Assembly: GCA_003694775.1 (NCBI GenBank)
Contig: RFJV01000433.1
Coordinates: 1 to 8,219, forward strand
Origin: Chloroflexota bacterium
GTDB lineage: Bacteria > Chloroflexota > Anaerolineae > 4572-78 > J111
Direction of reading: 5' to 3'
DNA: 8,219 nt
In this document: positions 1 through 6,541 of the stretch, in pieces
How the letters are laid out: each line of letters opens with the position of its first letter
Position numbering within the stretch: the first letter of the stretch is position 1
Program-made: the position numbers and the translations under genes
The notes under the pieces: model-generated
Told to the model about the DNA's origin: nothing
Seen by the model: only the letters and a program-made list of their open reading frames with translations
Database searches by the model: none

Positions 1-1866
1 CGCCGCCGGCAGGTCGACCAGGGCCAGGGCGTTATCCAGCGCCACGTAAATCCGGCCTGGATTGCCGGACGGGGCCAGGCGGTGGGCCGGGGTGTCCAGC
101 GGCAGGGCGCGGCGCTGTCCCGTTTGCAGGTTCAGCACCACCGGCGAGCCATCGGCCAGAACCGCGCCCGCGTACTGAACCGCAGGCAAAAAGACGATGT
201 CGAGCGGCGGCTGGTCGAACTGAATCTGCTGAATTTCGTGTAGCGAAGCGGTGGCGAGGTCTGCCGGGGAGAGGTAGGCGGTGGGGGCAATCGCCCCCGG
301 CGACGGGGCCGTCCCGGCAGACAGATACCACGGCCCGTCGCGGCGGGTCGGCCCAAAAATGAGCGGCAGGTAGTAGGTGTAGGCCGGTGTGCTGGCCCGG
401 ACCGTCAGGGTGGCCGCGGGGCTGGCCGTGACCTGTGCGCCGTACCGTTCACTGCCGTGCAGGATGGCGGGGTAATTGCCCGCCGGCAGGTCGGGCGACA
501 CGCGGGCCTTGAAAATAATCTGGAAGCCGTACGGCTCCAGGCCGCCATCCGGCTTGGGCAGGCTGGCGACCGCGGTATACTGCGGGTGGGGTGTGTACGG
601 CGGCGCGGGGTTAATCCAGTCGAAGGCGTGCCAGTGCCCGGACGGGTCGGCCATCTGGAAGGGGGTCACGGCAATAACTTCGGGCCAGTTCTGCCAGTAG
701 TCCCGGAAGGCCGACCGGATGTAATCGGCCCGGTTGGTTTCGTTGATGGCGGAAAAGCCTTCAAAGCCAAAGGTGTTGGTTCCCAGGGCGTAGCCGGTTT
801 CGGTGAGGATGACTTTCACGTCCCCGCGTCCGTAGCGGCGCAGAACGGCCAGCTCTTCCAGGTAGCAGTCGATGGCGTAGGTTCCGTAGCGGGCCGTGCC
901 GCGGTGATTGTTGTACCAGGCCGGATGGTTGTAGGGGTAGCAGTGGCTGTTCCAGGCATCAAAACCGTCGCGGAAGCCGGGCACGCTGAGCATTCGTTCG
1001 ATGAATCCGGGGTTGCCGGGAGTCAGGGCGGCGTTGAGGATGCGGATACGGCCATCGCCCAGCCGGCGAATGGCGCTGGACACGGCCACAAAGAAGCGGG
1101 CGTAGGCCACTGCGTCCGGTTTGCCGCTCCACTCAATCCACAGGTCCGGCTCATTCCAGACCTGCACGTACAGGGGGTTGGTGTCGCGGCGGGGCAGACC
1201 GGCCACAAAACTGGCAAATCCCTGGGCAACCGCGGTGTAATCGCCCGCGGGGCCGGGGTCGGGGGCCTGCCAGATGCCGTTGACAAAATGACCGCCCAGC
1301 CGGACAATGGGGATGAGATTGCGGGCATACGCCTCGGTGACAAATTTCACTGCGCACTCGTCCGGGCCGGTGGTGCCGGCGTCGATGCCCTGGAAAAGCT
1401 GGGTGACGTACCCGCCGTTACCCACCAGCGTTCTGGCCCCTTCCAGGTGCAGGGTCAGGTCGGTGCAGTCGTGCAGGAGGGTGTGGATGCCGAACGGGTT
1501 GTGGGCCTTGTTGCCCGCCGAAGGCAGGTGGTACGGCCCCCACGTCAGGCTCTGCCCGCTGACCTCCGGTTCGCGGCTGTCCAGCGGCCAGCCTTCGCCC
1601 AGGGCCACGGTGGTGCCGGTGATGTAGCTGACCCCCTCCGGCAGGGTGATGGTCAGCCGGCCATCGTACACCACGTGTTCGGTGCGGTTCAGCAGTTCGA
1701 TGCGGTAGGTGGTTTCGCCGCCGGGATAGGAGTCGGTGGCTGTGCCTTCAACCGCCAGCACCGGCTCCTGGGCCGCGGCCCGGTCTGCCGGCGCGGCCAG
1801 TCCTCCGGCTATCCCTGCCGTGATGGCGATTGGAATGAGAATTCGGCGCAGAAATTTGCGGGTCAT
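1..1866 (-). CDS. Secreted clan GH-A-like glycoside hydrolase, partial (C-terminus beyond left edge)
   Basis: Reading the minus strand from the ATG at 1866 gives 622 codons open to the window edge, so the 3' end is missing. The N-terminus (K4, R7, R8, then a hydrophobic stretch at about 9-25 and an A-A-A cleavage-like site near 30-32) is a Sec-type signal peptide. Residues about 38-100 resemble a DUF11-type beta-sandwich (I-T-L-P-E-G-V-S-Y). Residues about 150-430 look like a (beta/alpha)8 barrel of clan GH-A (GH5/GH39-like): W237-N238-E239-P240 supplies the likely acid/base Glu239, H308-Y310 sits on an expected active-site strand, L-T-E356-T-G supplies the likely nucleophile Glu356, and an aromatic-rich strand follows at 405-417 (M-A-D-P...W412...W417). 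A Y-Y-L-P-L-I-F motif at 498-504 precedes about 115 residues that may start a beta-propeller. It probably cleaves an extracellular polysaccharide; the substrate and exact GH family cannot be told. It is transcribed divergently from the polysaccharide operon. The antisense frame is also open but is a shadow. Confidence 0.82.
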   Translation of the reverse strand, partial: MTRKFLRRILIPIAITAGIAGGLAAPADRAAAQEPVLAVEGTATDSYPGGETTYRIELLNRTEHVVYDGRLTITLPEGVSYITGTTVALGEGWPLDSREPEVSGQSLTWGPYHLPSAGNKAHNPFGIHTLLHDCTDLTLHLEGARTLVGNGGYVTQLFQGIDAGTTGPDECAVKFVTEAYARNLIPIVRLGGHFVNGIWQAPDPGPAGDYTAVAQGFASFVAGLPRRDTNPLYVQVWNEPDLWIEWSGKPDAVAYARFFVAVSSAIRRLGDGRIRILNAALTPGNPGFIERMLSVPGFRDGFDAWNSHCYPYNHPAWYNNHRGTARYGTYAIDCYLEELAVLRRYGRGDVKVILTETGYALGTNTFGFEGFSAINETNRADYIRSAFRDYWQNWPEVIAVTPFQMADPSGHWHAFDWINPAPPYTPHPQYTAVASLPKPDGGLEPYGFQIIFKARVSPDLPAGNYPAILHGSERYGAQVTASPAATLTVRASTPAYTYYLPLIFGPTRRDGPWYLSAGTAPSPGAIAPTAYLSPADLATASLHEIQQIQFDQPPLDIVFLPAVQYAGAVLADGSPVVLNLQTGQRRALPLDTPAHRLAPSGNPGRIYVALDNALALVDLPAA

Positions 1867-1874
1867 CCCTTTCA

Positions 1875-1903
1875 ATTTTATCGGTTGGAGCGCGAATCGC
1901 CAA
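1875..1903 (-). promoter_or_regulatory. Promoter of the glycoside hydrolase gene, near-leaderless
   Basis: On the minus strand TTGGCG (1898-1903, 4 of 6 to the -35 consensus) is followed, after exactly 17 bases, by TAAAAT (1875-1880, 5 of 6 to the -10 consensus). Only eight bases (1867-1874) separate the -10 box from the ATG at 1864-1866, so transcription would start within about 0-3 bases of the start codon. An AAAGGG stretch lies directly against the ATG, too close for a normal Shine-Dalgarno. The call rests on sequence match alone. Confidence 0.5.
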
Positions 1904-1933
1904 TTCTGACAATCCGGTTTACAATTTCATCCG

Positions 1934-1939
1934 TATACT
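1934..1939 (+). promoter_or_regulatory. Candidate -10 box for the five-gene operon
   Basis: TATACT in the divergent intergenic region matches 5 of 6 of the -10 consensus on the plus strand. There is no well-spaced -35: CTGACA at 1906-1911 is a good -35 match but 22 bases away, and TTTACA at 1918-1923 is too near. Transcription from here would start near 1946 and include the Shine-Dalgarno at 1969-1973. Weak call; an activator or alternative sigma factor could be needed. Confidence 0.3.
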
Positions 1940-1968
1940 TTAGCAGATTTCTATGTCTGTCCGATGGT

Positions 1969-1973
1969 AGGGG
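1969..1973 (+). promoter_or_regulatory. Ribosome binding site that suggests an ATT start for the O-antigen ligase gene
   Basis: AGGGG at 1969-1973 is the only purine-rich Shine-Dalgarno-like stretch near the expected N-terminus. It lies seven bases before an in-frame ATT at 1981 and four before ATC at 1978. Both nearby ATG codons (1953 and 1964) are in other frames and reach stops within ten codons. The site therefore argues for a non-canonical start, or for a sequence error here. Confidence 0.4.
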
Positions 1974-1980
1974 CAATATC

Positions 1981-3324
1981 ATTACTGCGATAGAAACTGT
2001 TTGCCGGAAGCTGTCTTATCTGTCGCTGGCCGCGGCAGTGATATTTCTGCCCTGGCGCTATCGTTTTACGCTCCAGCCTCGACCATTTCCACCCGTCTAC
2101 CGCGACTACACCGACTTTCTGCTCTTCCCCTCCGATATTTTTGTGCTGGCCGCGGTTGGTCTGTGGGCCGTAGCCTTTCTTTTGCGTCCCCGCCCGCTCA
2201 AGTGGGGGCCGTCTTTTCTCAGCCTGCCCCTGGCCGGGCTGACCCTGCTGGCCGGTTTGAGCATTCTCTGGTCTATTGACCCGCGCCTGAGCGCGTACCA
2301 CGTCCTCCGGCTGGTCGTGCTGGTGGGGCTGTATCTGGCTCTGGTCAACGGGGCGTTGCCCTGGCCGGCGGTGGCTTTGCCGGTGGCCGGACAGGCGGCC
2401 ATTCAGGCGGTGGTCGGTATTGGGCAGGGAATGGCTCAACGTTCTCTGGGACTGGTTCGTTGGGGTGAACTGCCCCTGGACCCGGCCTGGGCCGGTATCA
2501 GCGTGGTGGCCGCCGGCGAGACGCGCTGGTTGCGGGCATACGGCCTGTCTGCCCATCCCAACATTCTGGGCGGCTGTTTTGCCCTGGCAATGCTGGCCCT
2601 GCTGGGCCATTACGCCGACCGGAAGAGCGCCGGCGCGGCGTGGCTGGTGGCGGTTTTTGGCCTGTCCGCGGTGGGGCTGTGGTTGACCTACTCCCGCGCC
2701 GCCTGGATTGCCTTTGCCGCCGGCCTGCTGTTCTGGCTGGTCGTGCTGGCCGGTCGCCGCGACCGGACGGCCCTGCGGCGGGCCGGGGAGCTTCTGCTGG
2801 CCGCGGGGGTGATGATACTGCCGTTTGCCTGGCAGAACCTGCCGCTGACAGCCGTCCGGCTGAACTGGCCCGGCTTTTTTACCCAGGCTGTGCTGGAGCA
2901 TCGCTCGGTGGCGGAACGTTCCCTGCTGAACCAGGCCGGCCTCAGCCTGGCCGCGGCCCGGCCCGCAACCGGCTTTGGACTGGCAACCTCCCCCCTGGCC
3001 CTGCGCGAGGCCTGGCCCGATTTTCCGGCAGACTACCAGCCGGCCCATCTGGTTCTGCTGGATGCCGCGGTTGAGCTGGGACTGCCGGGTGGGGTGCTGG
3101 TTCTGGTGCTCATCACCGCGCCGTGGGTTGCCGTGTGGCGGATGCGGTCGCTCCTGGCCTGGACGGTCCCCTTTGTCACGCTTTCGGCGATGCTGGTGGC
3201 CGTCACTGTCATCGGATTTTTTGACTACTATACCTGGCTTCTGCCGCCGGGCCGGCTGTGGCAGTGGCTGGTGTGGGGGCTTTGGGCCGGCCAATTTCTG
3301 ACCGCCAGAGAGACAGGACGGTAA
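1981..3324 (+). CDS. O-antigen ligase / Wzy-like polysaccharide polymerase family membrane protein
   Basis: About 447 residues if started at ATT 1981; strongly hydrophobic with roughly ten or more membrane segments (for example 11-25, 46-68, 78-98, 108-124, 195-210, 221-232, 241-258 and several near the C-terminus). Motifs typical of the O-antigen ligase family (PF04932) are visible: R-A-Y-G-L-S-A-H192-P-N194-I-L-G-G, then T-Y-S-R239-A-A-W at the start of a helix, a large extracytoplasmic loop around 275-360 with G-F-G-L, and V-E365-L-G-L-P-G-G. Such proteins join or polymerise lipid-linked glycans, or attach them to a carrier or protein, on the outer face of the membrane. In a lineage without classical LPS the product is more likely an exopolysaccharide or surface glycan. 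The frame is open far upstream to 457, but that part is antisense to the hydrolase gene. No ATG is available; TTG 1885 (no ribosome site, inside the divergent promoter) and GTG 2038 (cuts the first helix) are the standard alternatives. Confidence 0.8.
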   Translation: MTAIETVCRKLSYLSLAAAVIFLPWRYRFTLQPRPFPPVYRDYTDFLLFPSDIFVLAAVGLWAVAFLLRPRPLKWGPSFLSLPLAGLTLLAGLSILWSIDPRLSAYHVLRLVVLVGLYLALVNGALPWPAVALPVAGQAAIQAVVGIGQGMAQRSLGLVRWGELPLDPAWAGISVVAAGETRWLRAYGLSAHPNILGGCFALAMLALLGHYADRKSAGAAWLVAVFGLSAVGLWLTYSRAAWIAFAAGLLFWLVVLAGRRDRTALRRAGELLLAAGVMILPFAWQNLPLTAVRLNWPGFFTQAVLEHRSVAERSLLNQAGLSLAAARPATGFGLATSPLALREAWPDFPADYQPAHLVLLDAAVELGLPGGVLVLVLITAPWVAVWRMRSLLAWTVPFVTLSAMLVAVTVIGFFDYYTWLLPPGRLWQWLVWGLWAGQFLTARETGR

Positions 3325-3327
3325 ACA

Positions 3328-4248
3328 ATGGCGGATGACCGGCGGACAGCAGGCGAACTTTTACCCTGGGCCATCTTGCAGACGGTGGCCTATGCTGATG
3401 TGTTCGACTACCCCCTGACGCTGGCGGAACTGCACCGCTACCTGGTGGGGGTGGCGGCTTCTTCGGCGGAGGTGGCGCGGGTGGTGTCTGCCCATCCGGT
3501 CTGCCGGGAGCGGCTGGAGGAAGCGGAAGGCTTCTACACCTTGGCCGGACGGACAGCGCTGGTGGCCTGCCGCCAGCGGCGAACCGCGCACGCCGCGGCC
3601 CTCTGGCCCCTGGCCCGGCAGTATGGCCGGCAGGTTGCCAGTCTGCCTTTTGTCCGGCTGGTCGCCGTGACCGGCGCCCTGGCCGTGAACAACGTGGAAC
3701 CCGGCGCGGATATCGACTTCATGATAGGGGTGGAGCCGGGCCGTTTGTGGCTGTGCCGGGCGCTGATTATTCTGCTGGTGCGCCGGATTCAGCGGTCCGG
3801 CGGGCCAACGCTGTGCCCCAACTATCTGCTCTCCACCGGGAACATCCGGCTCCAGGAGCACAACCTGTTTACCGCCCACGAACTGGTGCAGATGGTTCCC
3901 CTGCACGGGTTTCCGCTCTACCGGCAACTGCGCCGGCTGAACCGCTGGTCAGACCGCTACCTGCCCAATGCCGCCGGCCCCCCGGCCGCGCTCCGGCCCG
4001 TTTCTGCTGTCAACGGCTGGCCCCGCCAACTGCTGGAGACCGGCCTGCGCTTGCCGCTGTTCAACCGCCTGGAGCAGTGGGAAATGAACCGCAAAATCCG
4101 CAAACTGACCGCCACCGCGGCGGACGGGGCGGAGATTTGCTTTACCCCGGATTGCTGTAAAGGCCACTTTGGCGCGTACGGGCGGCGCACCCTGGCCGCG
4201 TTTGAGGCCCGTTTACAAGAATGGAGGATTCCATGCCCGTCGATATAA
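3328..4248 (+). CDS. Nucleotidyltransferase-fold protein with N-terminal winged-helix-like region
   Basis: 306 residues, starting three bases after the ligase stop, with a weak AGGA-containing stretch (3313-3316) upstream. Residues about 12-75 are helical and resemble a winged helix; they carry the block T-V-A-Y-A-D-V-F-D-Y-P-L-T that I recall from uncharacterised proteins in surface-polysaccharide loci. Residues about 108-145 hold a nucleotidyltransferase-fold signature: T-G116-A117, an eleven-residue gap, then D128-I-D130, as in MNT/KNT-like enzymes where the two aspartates bind metal. Further conserved-looking blocks are C-P-N-Y-L-L-S (163-169), L-E-Q-W-E-M-N-R-K-I-R-K-L (248-260) and C-K-G-H (277-280). 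It is soluble with no signal peptide. It may transfer a nucleotidyl group to a small molecule, glycan precursor or protein, but the substrate is unknown and activity is not certain. The gene overlaps the next one by 16 bases, so co-expression is very likely. Confidence 0.72.
   Translation: MADDRRTAGELLPWAILQTVAYADVFDYPLTLAELHRYLVGVAASSAEVARVVSAHPVCRERLEEAEGFYTLAGRTALVACRQRRTAHAAALWPLARQYGRQVASLPFVRLVAVTGALAVNNVEPGADIDFMIGVEPGRLWLCRALIILLVRRIQRSGGPTLCPNYLLSTGNIRLQEHNLFTAHELVQMVPLHGFPLYRQLRRLNRWSDRYLPNAAGPPAALRPVSAVNGWPRQLLETGLRLPLFNRLEQWEMNRKIRKLTATAADGAEICFTPDCCKGHFGAYGRRTLAAFEARLQEWRIPCPSI
4223..4227 (+). promoter_or_regulatory. Shine-Dalgarno that fixes the radical SAM gene start at 4233
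   Basis: GGAGG at 4223-4227 is five bases before the ATG at 4233 and lies inside the end of the nucleotidyltransferase gene. An in-frame ATG at 4221 overlaps the Shine-Dalgarno itself and has no good site of its own, so 4233 is preferred (four residues shorter). Confidence 0.75.
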
Positions 4249-5708
4249 CCCTGGTTCATCCCCTGTTTATCTGCAAAGACCCGGTGGAGCAGAAGCTGAT
4301 GACCCCCTACTTCCCGCTGGGTCTGCTGTACCTGGCCGCGGTGCTCCGGCAGGATGGCTACCGGGTAGACATCTTCGACTGCACTTTCCGGCAGGACTAC
4401 CGGGAGTTCGAGACCTACCTCCAGCAGGCCCGCCCGCGGGTGGTCGGCATTACCTCCCTTATCACCATTCGCCGGCACGCCCTCATCCTGTCGGAAATTG
4501 CCCACCGGCAGGGAGCCACAGTTATCCTGGGCGGCCCGGACCCCACCGGCATCCCGGAGCGGTACCTCCATCACCGGGTGGGTGATGAGTTTGCTGTAGA
4601 CCTTGTGGTTCACGACGAGGGGGAGCTGACCTTGCGCGAGCTGATGGCTTTTCTGGTTGGTCAGGGTGACCACCCGCCGGCGCTGGCGGAGATTGCCGGT
4701 CTGCGCCGGCGCGGCCCCGACGGCCGCATCACCGCCACCGCTCCCAGACCCCGCATCGACAACCTGGATGCCCTGCCCTTCCCGGCCCGCGACCTGGTGG
4801 ATATGCAGGCCTACCGCGAGGCATGGCGGCGGGCGCACGGTTACTGGTCGCTGAGTATGATAAACACCCGCGGCTGTCCCTACGACTGTGCCTGGTGCCA
4901 GCGGGCCGTATTTGGCCGGCTGTTCCGCACCCGCTCCGCGGCCAGTTCTGCCGCGGAAATGCAGTTCATCAAGGAAACCTACGCTCCCGACCATCTCCGC
5001 ATTGTGGACGACATCACCGGTATTCGCAAACAGTGGGTCCAGCAGTGGCGGGATGAAATTCTGGCCCGCGACGCGGCCATCCCCTTTGAATGCCTGACCC
5101 GCGTGAACCTGGCCACCCCGGAAATGCTGGCCGCGCTCAAAGAAGCCGGGTGCCAGAAAATCTACTTCGGGGCGGAGTCCGGTTCGCAAAAGGTGCTGGA
5201 CGCGATGAACAAGGGTATCAAAGTGGCCCAGATTGACCGCGCCGCCGAACTCTGCCGGCAGTTCGGCATCAAAACCTACTTCTTTATGATGGTCGGCTAT
5301 CCCGGCGAAACCTGGGAGGACCTTCAGGCCTCGGTACAGCTTCTGCGCCGCACCCGCCCCGATGAATTCAGCACCACCATTGCCTATCCCCTGCCCGGCA
5401 CCAAATTTTACGAGCAGGTGCGGGACCGCCTGCTCTTCTCCGGCGACTGGAAGCTGGACTGGGATTACACCGCCGAAAACCGCCTCCTCTTCCGCCGCGA
5501 CCGGTACAACTCTCGCTTCTACCGGTGGGTGGTCCGATGGTTTCACAAGGAATGGGAAACGGCCCGGCTTCAGACCGGCCAGCCCTGCTCGCCGGTCGAG
5601 CGGGCGCGTATCTGGCTGGGGTTGTGGCTGGCTCGCCTGATGGTTCGACTGCTGGCCCACCTGCCCGCCGCCTCGACCGTCCGTTTTCAGCCGGCGGAGG
5701 GACGATGA
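4233..5708 (+). CDS. B12-binding domain radical SAM protein
   Basis: 491 residues from ATG 4233. Residues 1-145 form a Rossmann-like B12-binding domain of the kind seen in BchE-like and other cobalamin radical SAM proteins: P-Y-F-P-L-G-L-L-Y-L at 25-34, V-D-I-F-D near 45-49, and V-I-L-G-G-P-D at 97-103. The usual cobalamin-ligating D-x-H-x-x-G is not evident, as in many members. The radical SAM core follows at about 205-400, with the 4Fe-4S cysteines C215-x3-C219-x2-C222, a G-A-E315-S-G strand motif and M-V-G-Y-P-G-E at 353-359. Residues 420-491 form an extra basic C-terminal region whose helix (about 459-478) is rich in Trp, Leu and Arg and could sit on the membrane. Such enzymes catalyse radical methylations, rearrangements or ring formation, often on unactivated carbons of lipids or sugars. 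The substrate is unknown; the neighbours suggest a lipid-linked glycan. The stop overlaps the next ATG as ATGA. Confidence 0.88.
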   Translation: MPVDITLVHPLFICKDPVEQKLMTPYFPLGLLYLAAVLRQDGYRVDIFDCTFRQDYREFETYLQQARPRVVGITSLITIRRHALILSEIAHRQGATVILGGPDPTGIPERYLHHRVGDEFAVDLVVHDEGELTLRELMAFLVGQGDHPPALAEIAGLRRRGPDGRITATAPRPRIDNLDALPFPARDLVDMQAYREAWRRAHGYWSLSMINTRGCPYDCAWCQRAVFGRLFRTRSAASSAAEMQFIKETYAPDHLRIVDDITGIRKQWVQQWRDEILARDAAIPFECLTRVNLATPEMLAALKEAGCQKIYFGAESGSQKVLDAMNKGIKVAQIDRAAELCRQFGIKTYFFMMVGYPGETWEDLQASVQLLRRTRPDEFSTTIAYPLPGTKFYEQVRDRLLFSGDWKLDWDYTAENRLLFRRDRYNSRFYRWVVRWFHKEWETARLQTGQPCSPVERARIWLGLWLARLMVRLLAHLPAASTVRFQPAEGR

Positions 5709-6538
5709 CCCATCCGCCTTCCTACCGCCAGCTTGAACACGCTTTCGACCACCTGGCCCCGGTCTACGAGACGGTGTACGGCCCGCACGGCAACCGGGTG
5801 ATGGCCGGCCTGCGGCAGAAAAATCTGGCCGTTCTGGAAGCCGAATTTCCCCCCGGGGCACGTCTGCTGGAAATTGGCTGTGGGGTGGGGGAGGAAGCCG
5901 TTTACCTGGCCCGCCGGGGACGGGTCATCCTGGCTACCGACGTTTCCCCGGCGATGGTCGGCTGTACGGTGCGCCGGGCCGCCCGTGCCGGTCTGTCTCA
6001 CCGGATTACCGGCCTGGCAATCCCCGCCGGACAGCTTGACGCCCTCCGCCCTCGCCTCCCCTTTGACGGCGCGTACGCCAGCTTTGGCCCGCTCAACTGC
6101 GAACCGGCCCTGCCGCGGCTCTCTGCCGCTCTGTTCGACCTGCTCTCGCCGGGCGCGGTCTTTGTCTGCTCCGTAATGGCCCGCTGGTGTCCCTTTGAAA
6201 TTGGCTGGTTTTTACTGCACCTCCGGCCCCGGCAGGCCTTTCGCCGCCTGGGACCGGGCTGGCACGAGGCCGGTCTGTACGGCACCGGGGAGCGCCGGTC
6301 TGTGCCGGTGCGCTACTTTACCCCGCGCCGCCTGGCGCGGGAATTCCGCCCCTATTTTCTGCTGGAACGCAGCCTCGCTCTGGGCTTGCTGTGGCCGCCG
6401 CCCTGGCTGGACCACCTTTACCGCCGCCATTCCCGTCTGTTCGACCGGCTGGAGCCGTGGGAGACCCGCCTCAGCGGCTCGTTTCCCTGGCGGATGATGG
6501 GCGACCATATTCTGCTGGTGTTTCGACGCCGGGAATGA
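5705..6538 (+). CDS. Class I SAM-dependent methyltransferase
   Basis: 277 residues. The ATG at 5705 overlaps the radical SAM stop in an ATGA junction and is preceded by GGAGGG at 5696-5701; an upstream in-frame ATG at 5525 lies well inside the radical SAM gene and is rejected. Motif I is L-L-E56-I-G-C-G-V-G at 54-62, with acidic D79 ending strand 2 (A-T-D-V-S) to bind the ribose of SAM. Motif post-II is around F-D121-G-A-Y-A-S-F-G-P-L-N (120-131), and L-L-S-P-G-A-V-F at 146-153 is the usual motif III strand. A C-terminal block Y-F-T-P-R-R-L (204-210) and G-D-H-I-L-L-V-F (266-273) matches many small-molecule or glycan O-methyltransferases. It is soluble, and the C-terminus looks complete for the family. 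It probably methylates a sugar, lipid or metabolite made by this operon; the acceptor cannot be told from sequence. Confidence 0.88.
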   Translation: MTHPPSYRQLEHAFDHLAPVYETVYGPHGNRVMAGLRQKNLAVLEAEFPPGARLLEIGCGVGEEAVYLARRGRVILATDVSPAMVGCTVRRAARAGLSHRITGLAIPAGQLDALRPRLPFDGAYASFGPLNCEPALPRLSAALFDLLSPGAVFVCSVMARWCPFEIGWFLLHLRPRQAFRRLGPGWHEAGLYGTGERRSVPVRYFTPRRLAREFRPYFLLERSLALGLLWPPPWLDHLYRRHSRLFDRLEPWETRLSGSFPWRMMGDHILLVFRRRE

Positions 6539-6541
6539 TTG

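Noticed and set aside
457..1980. Plus-strand frame open from 457 into the O-antigen ligase gene, suggesting a 955-residue protein
   Set aside because: The first about 500 residues are antisense to the glycoside hydrolase, whose signal peptide, catalytic motifs and promoter are clear, and they have low-complexity Gly/Val/Arg composition with no domain.
1951..3294. Long minus-strand open frame (447 residues) opposite the O-antigen ligase gene
   Set aside because: Gln/Pro/Gly/Arg-rich composition typical of a GC-rich antisense shadow; the plus strand encodes recognisable membrane helices and family motifs.
3957..5861. Long minus-strand open frame (634 residues) opposite the nucleotidyltransferase, radical SAM and methyltransferase genes
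   Set aside because: It spans three clear plus-strand genes and shows no domain of its own; its length follows from high third-position GC.
3328..6538. Shared R-L-E-x-W-E string in the nucleotidyltransferase (247-252) and the methyltransferase (248-253)
   Set aside because: Six residues within otherwise unrelated sequences and folds; most likely coincidence.
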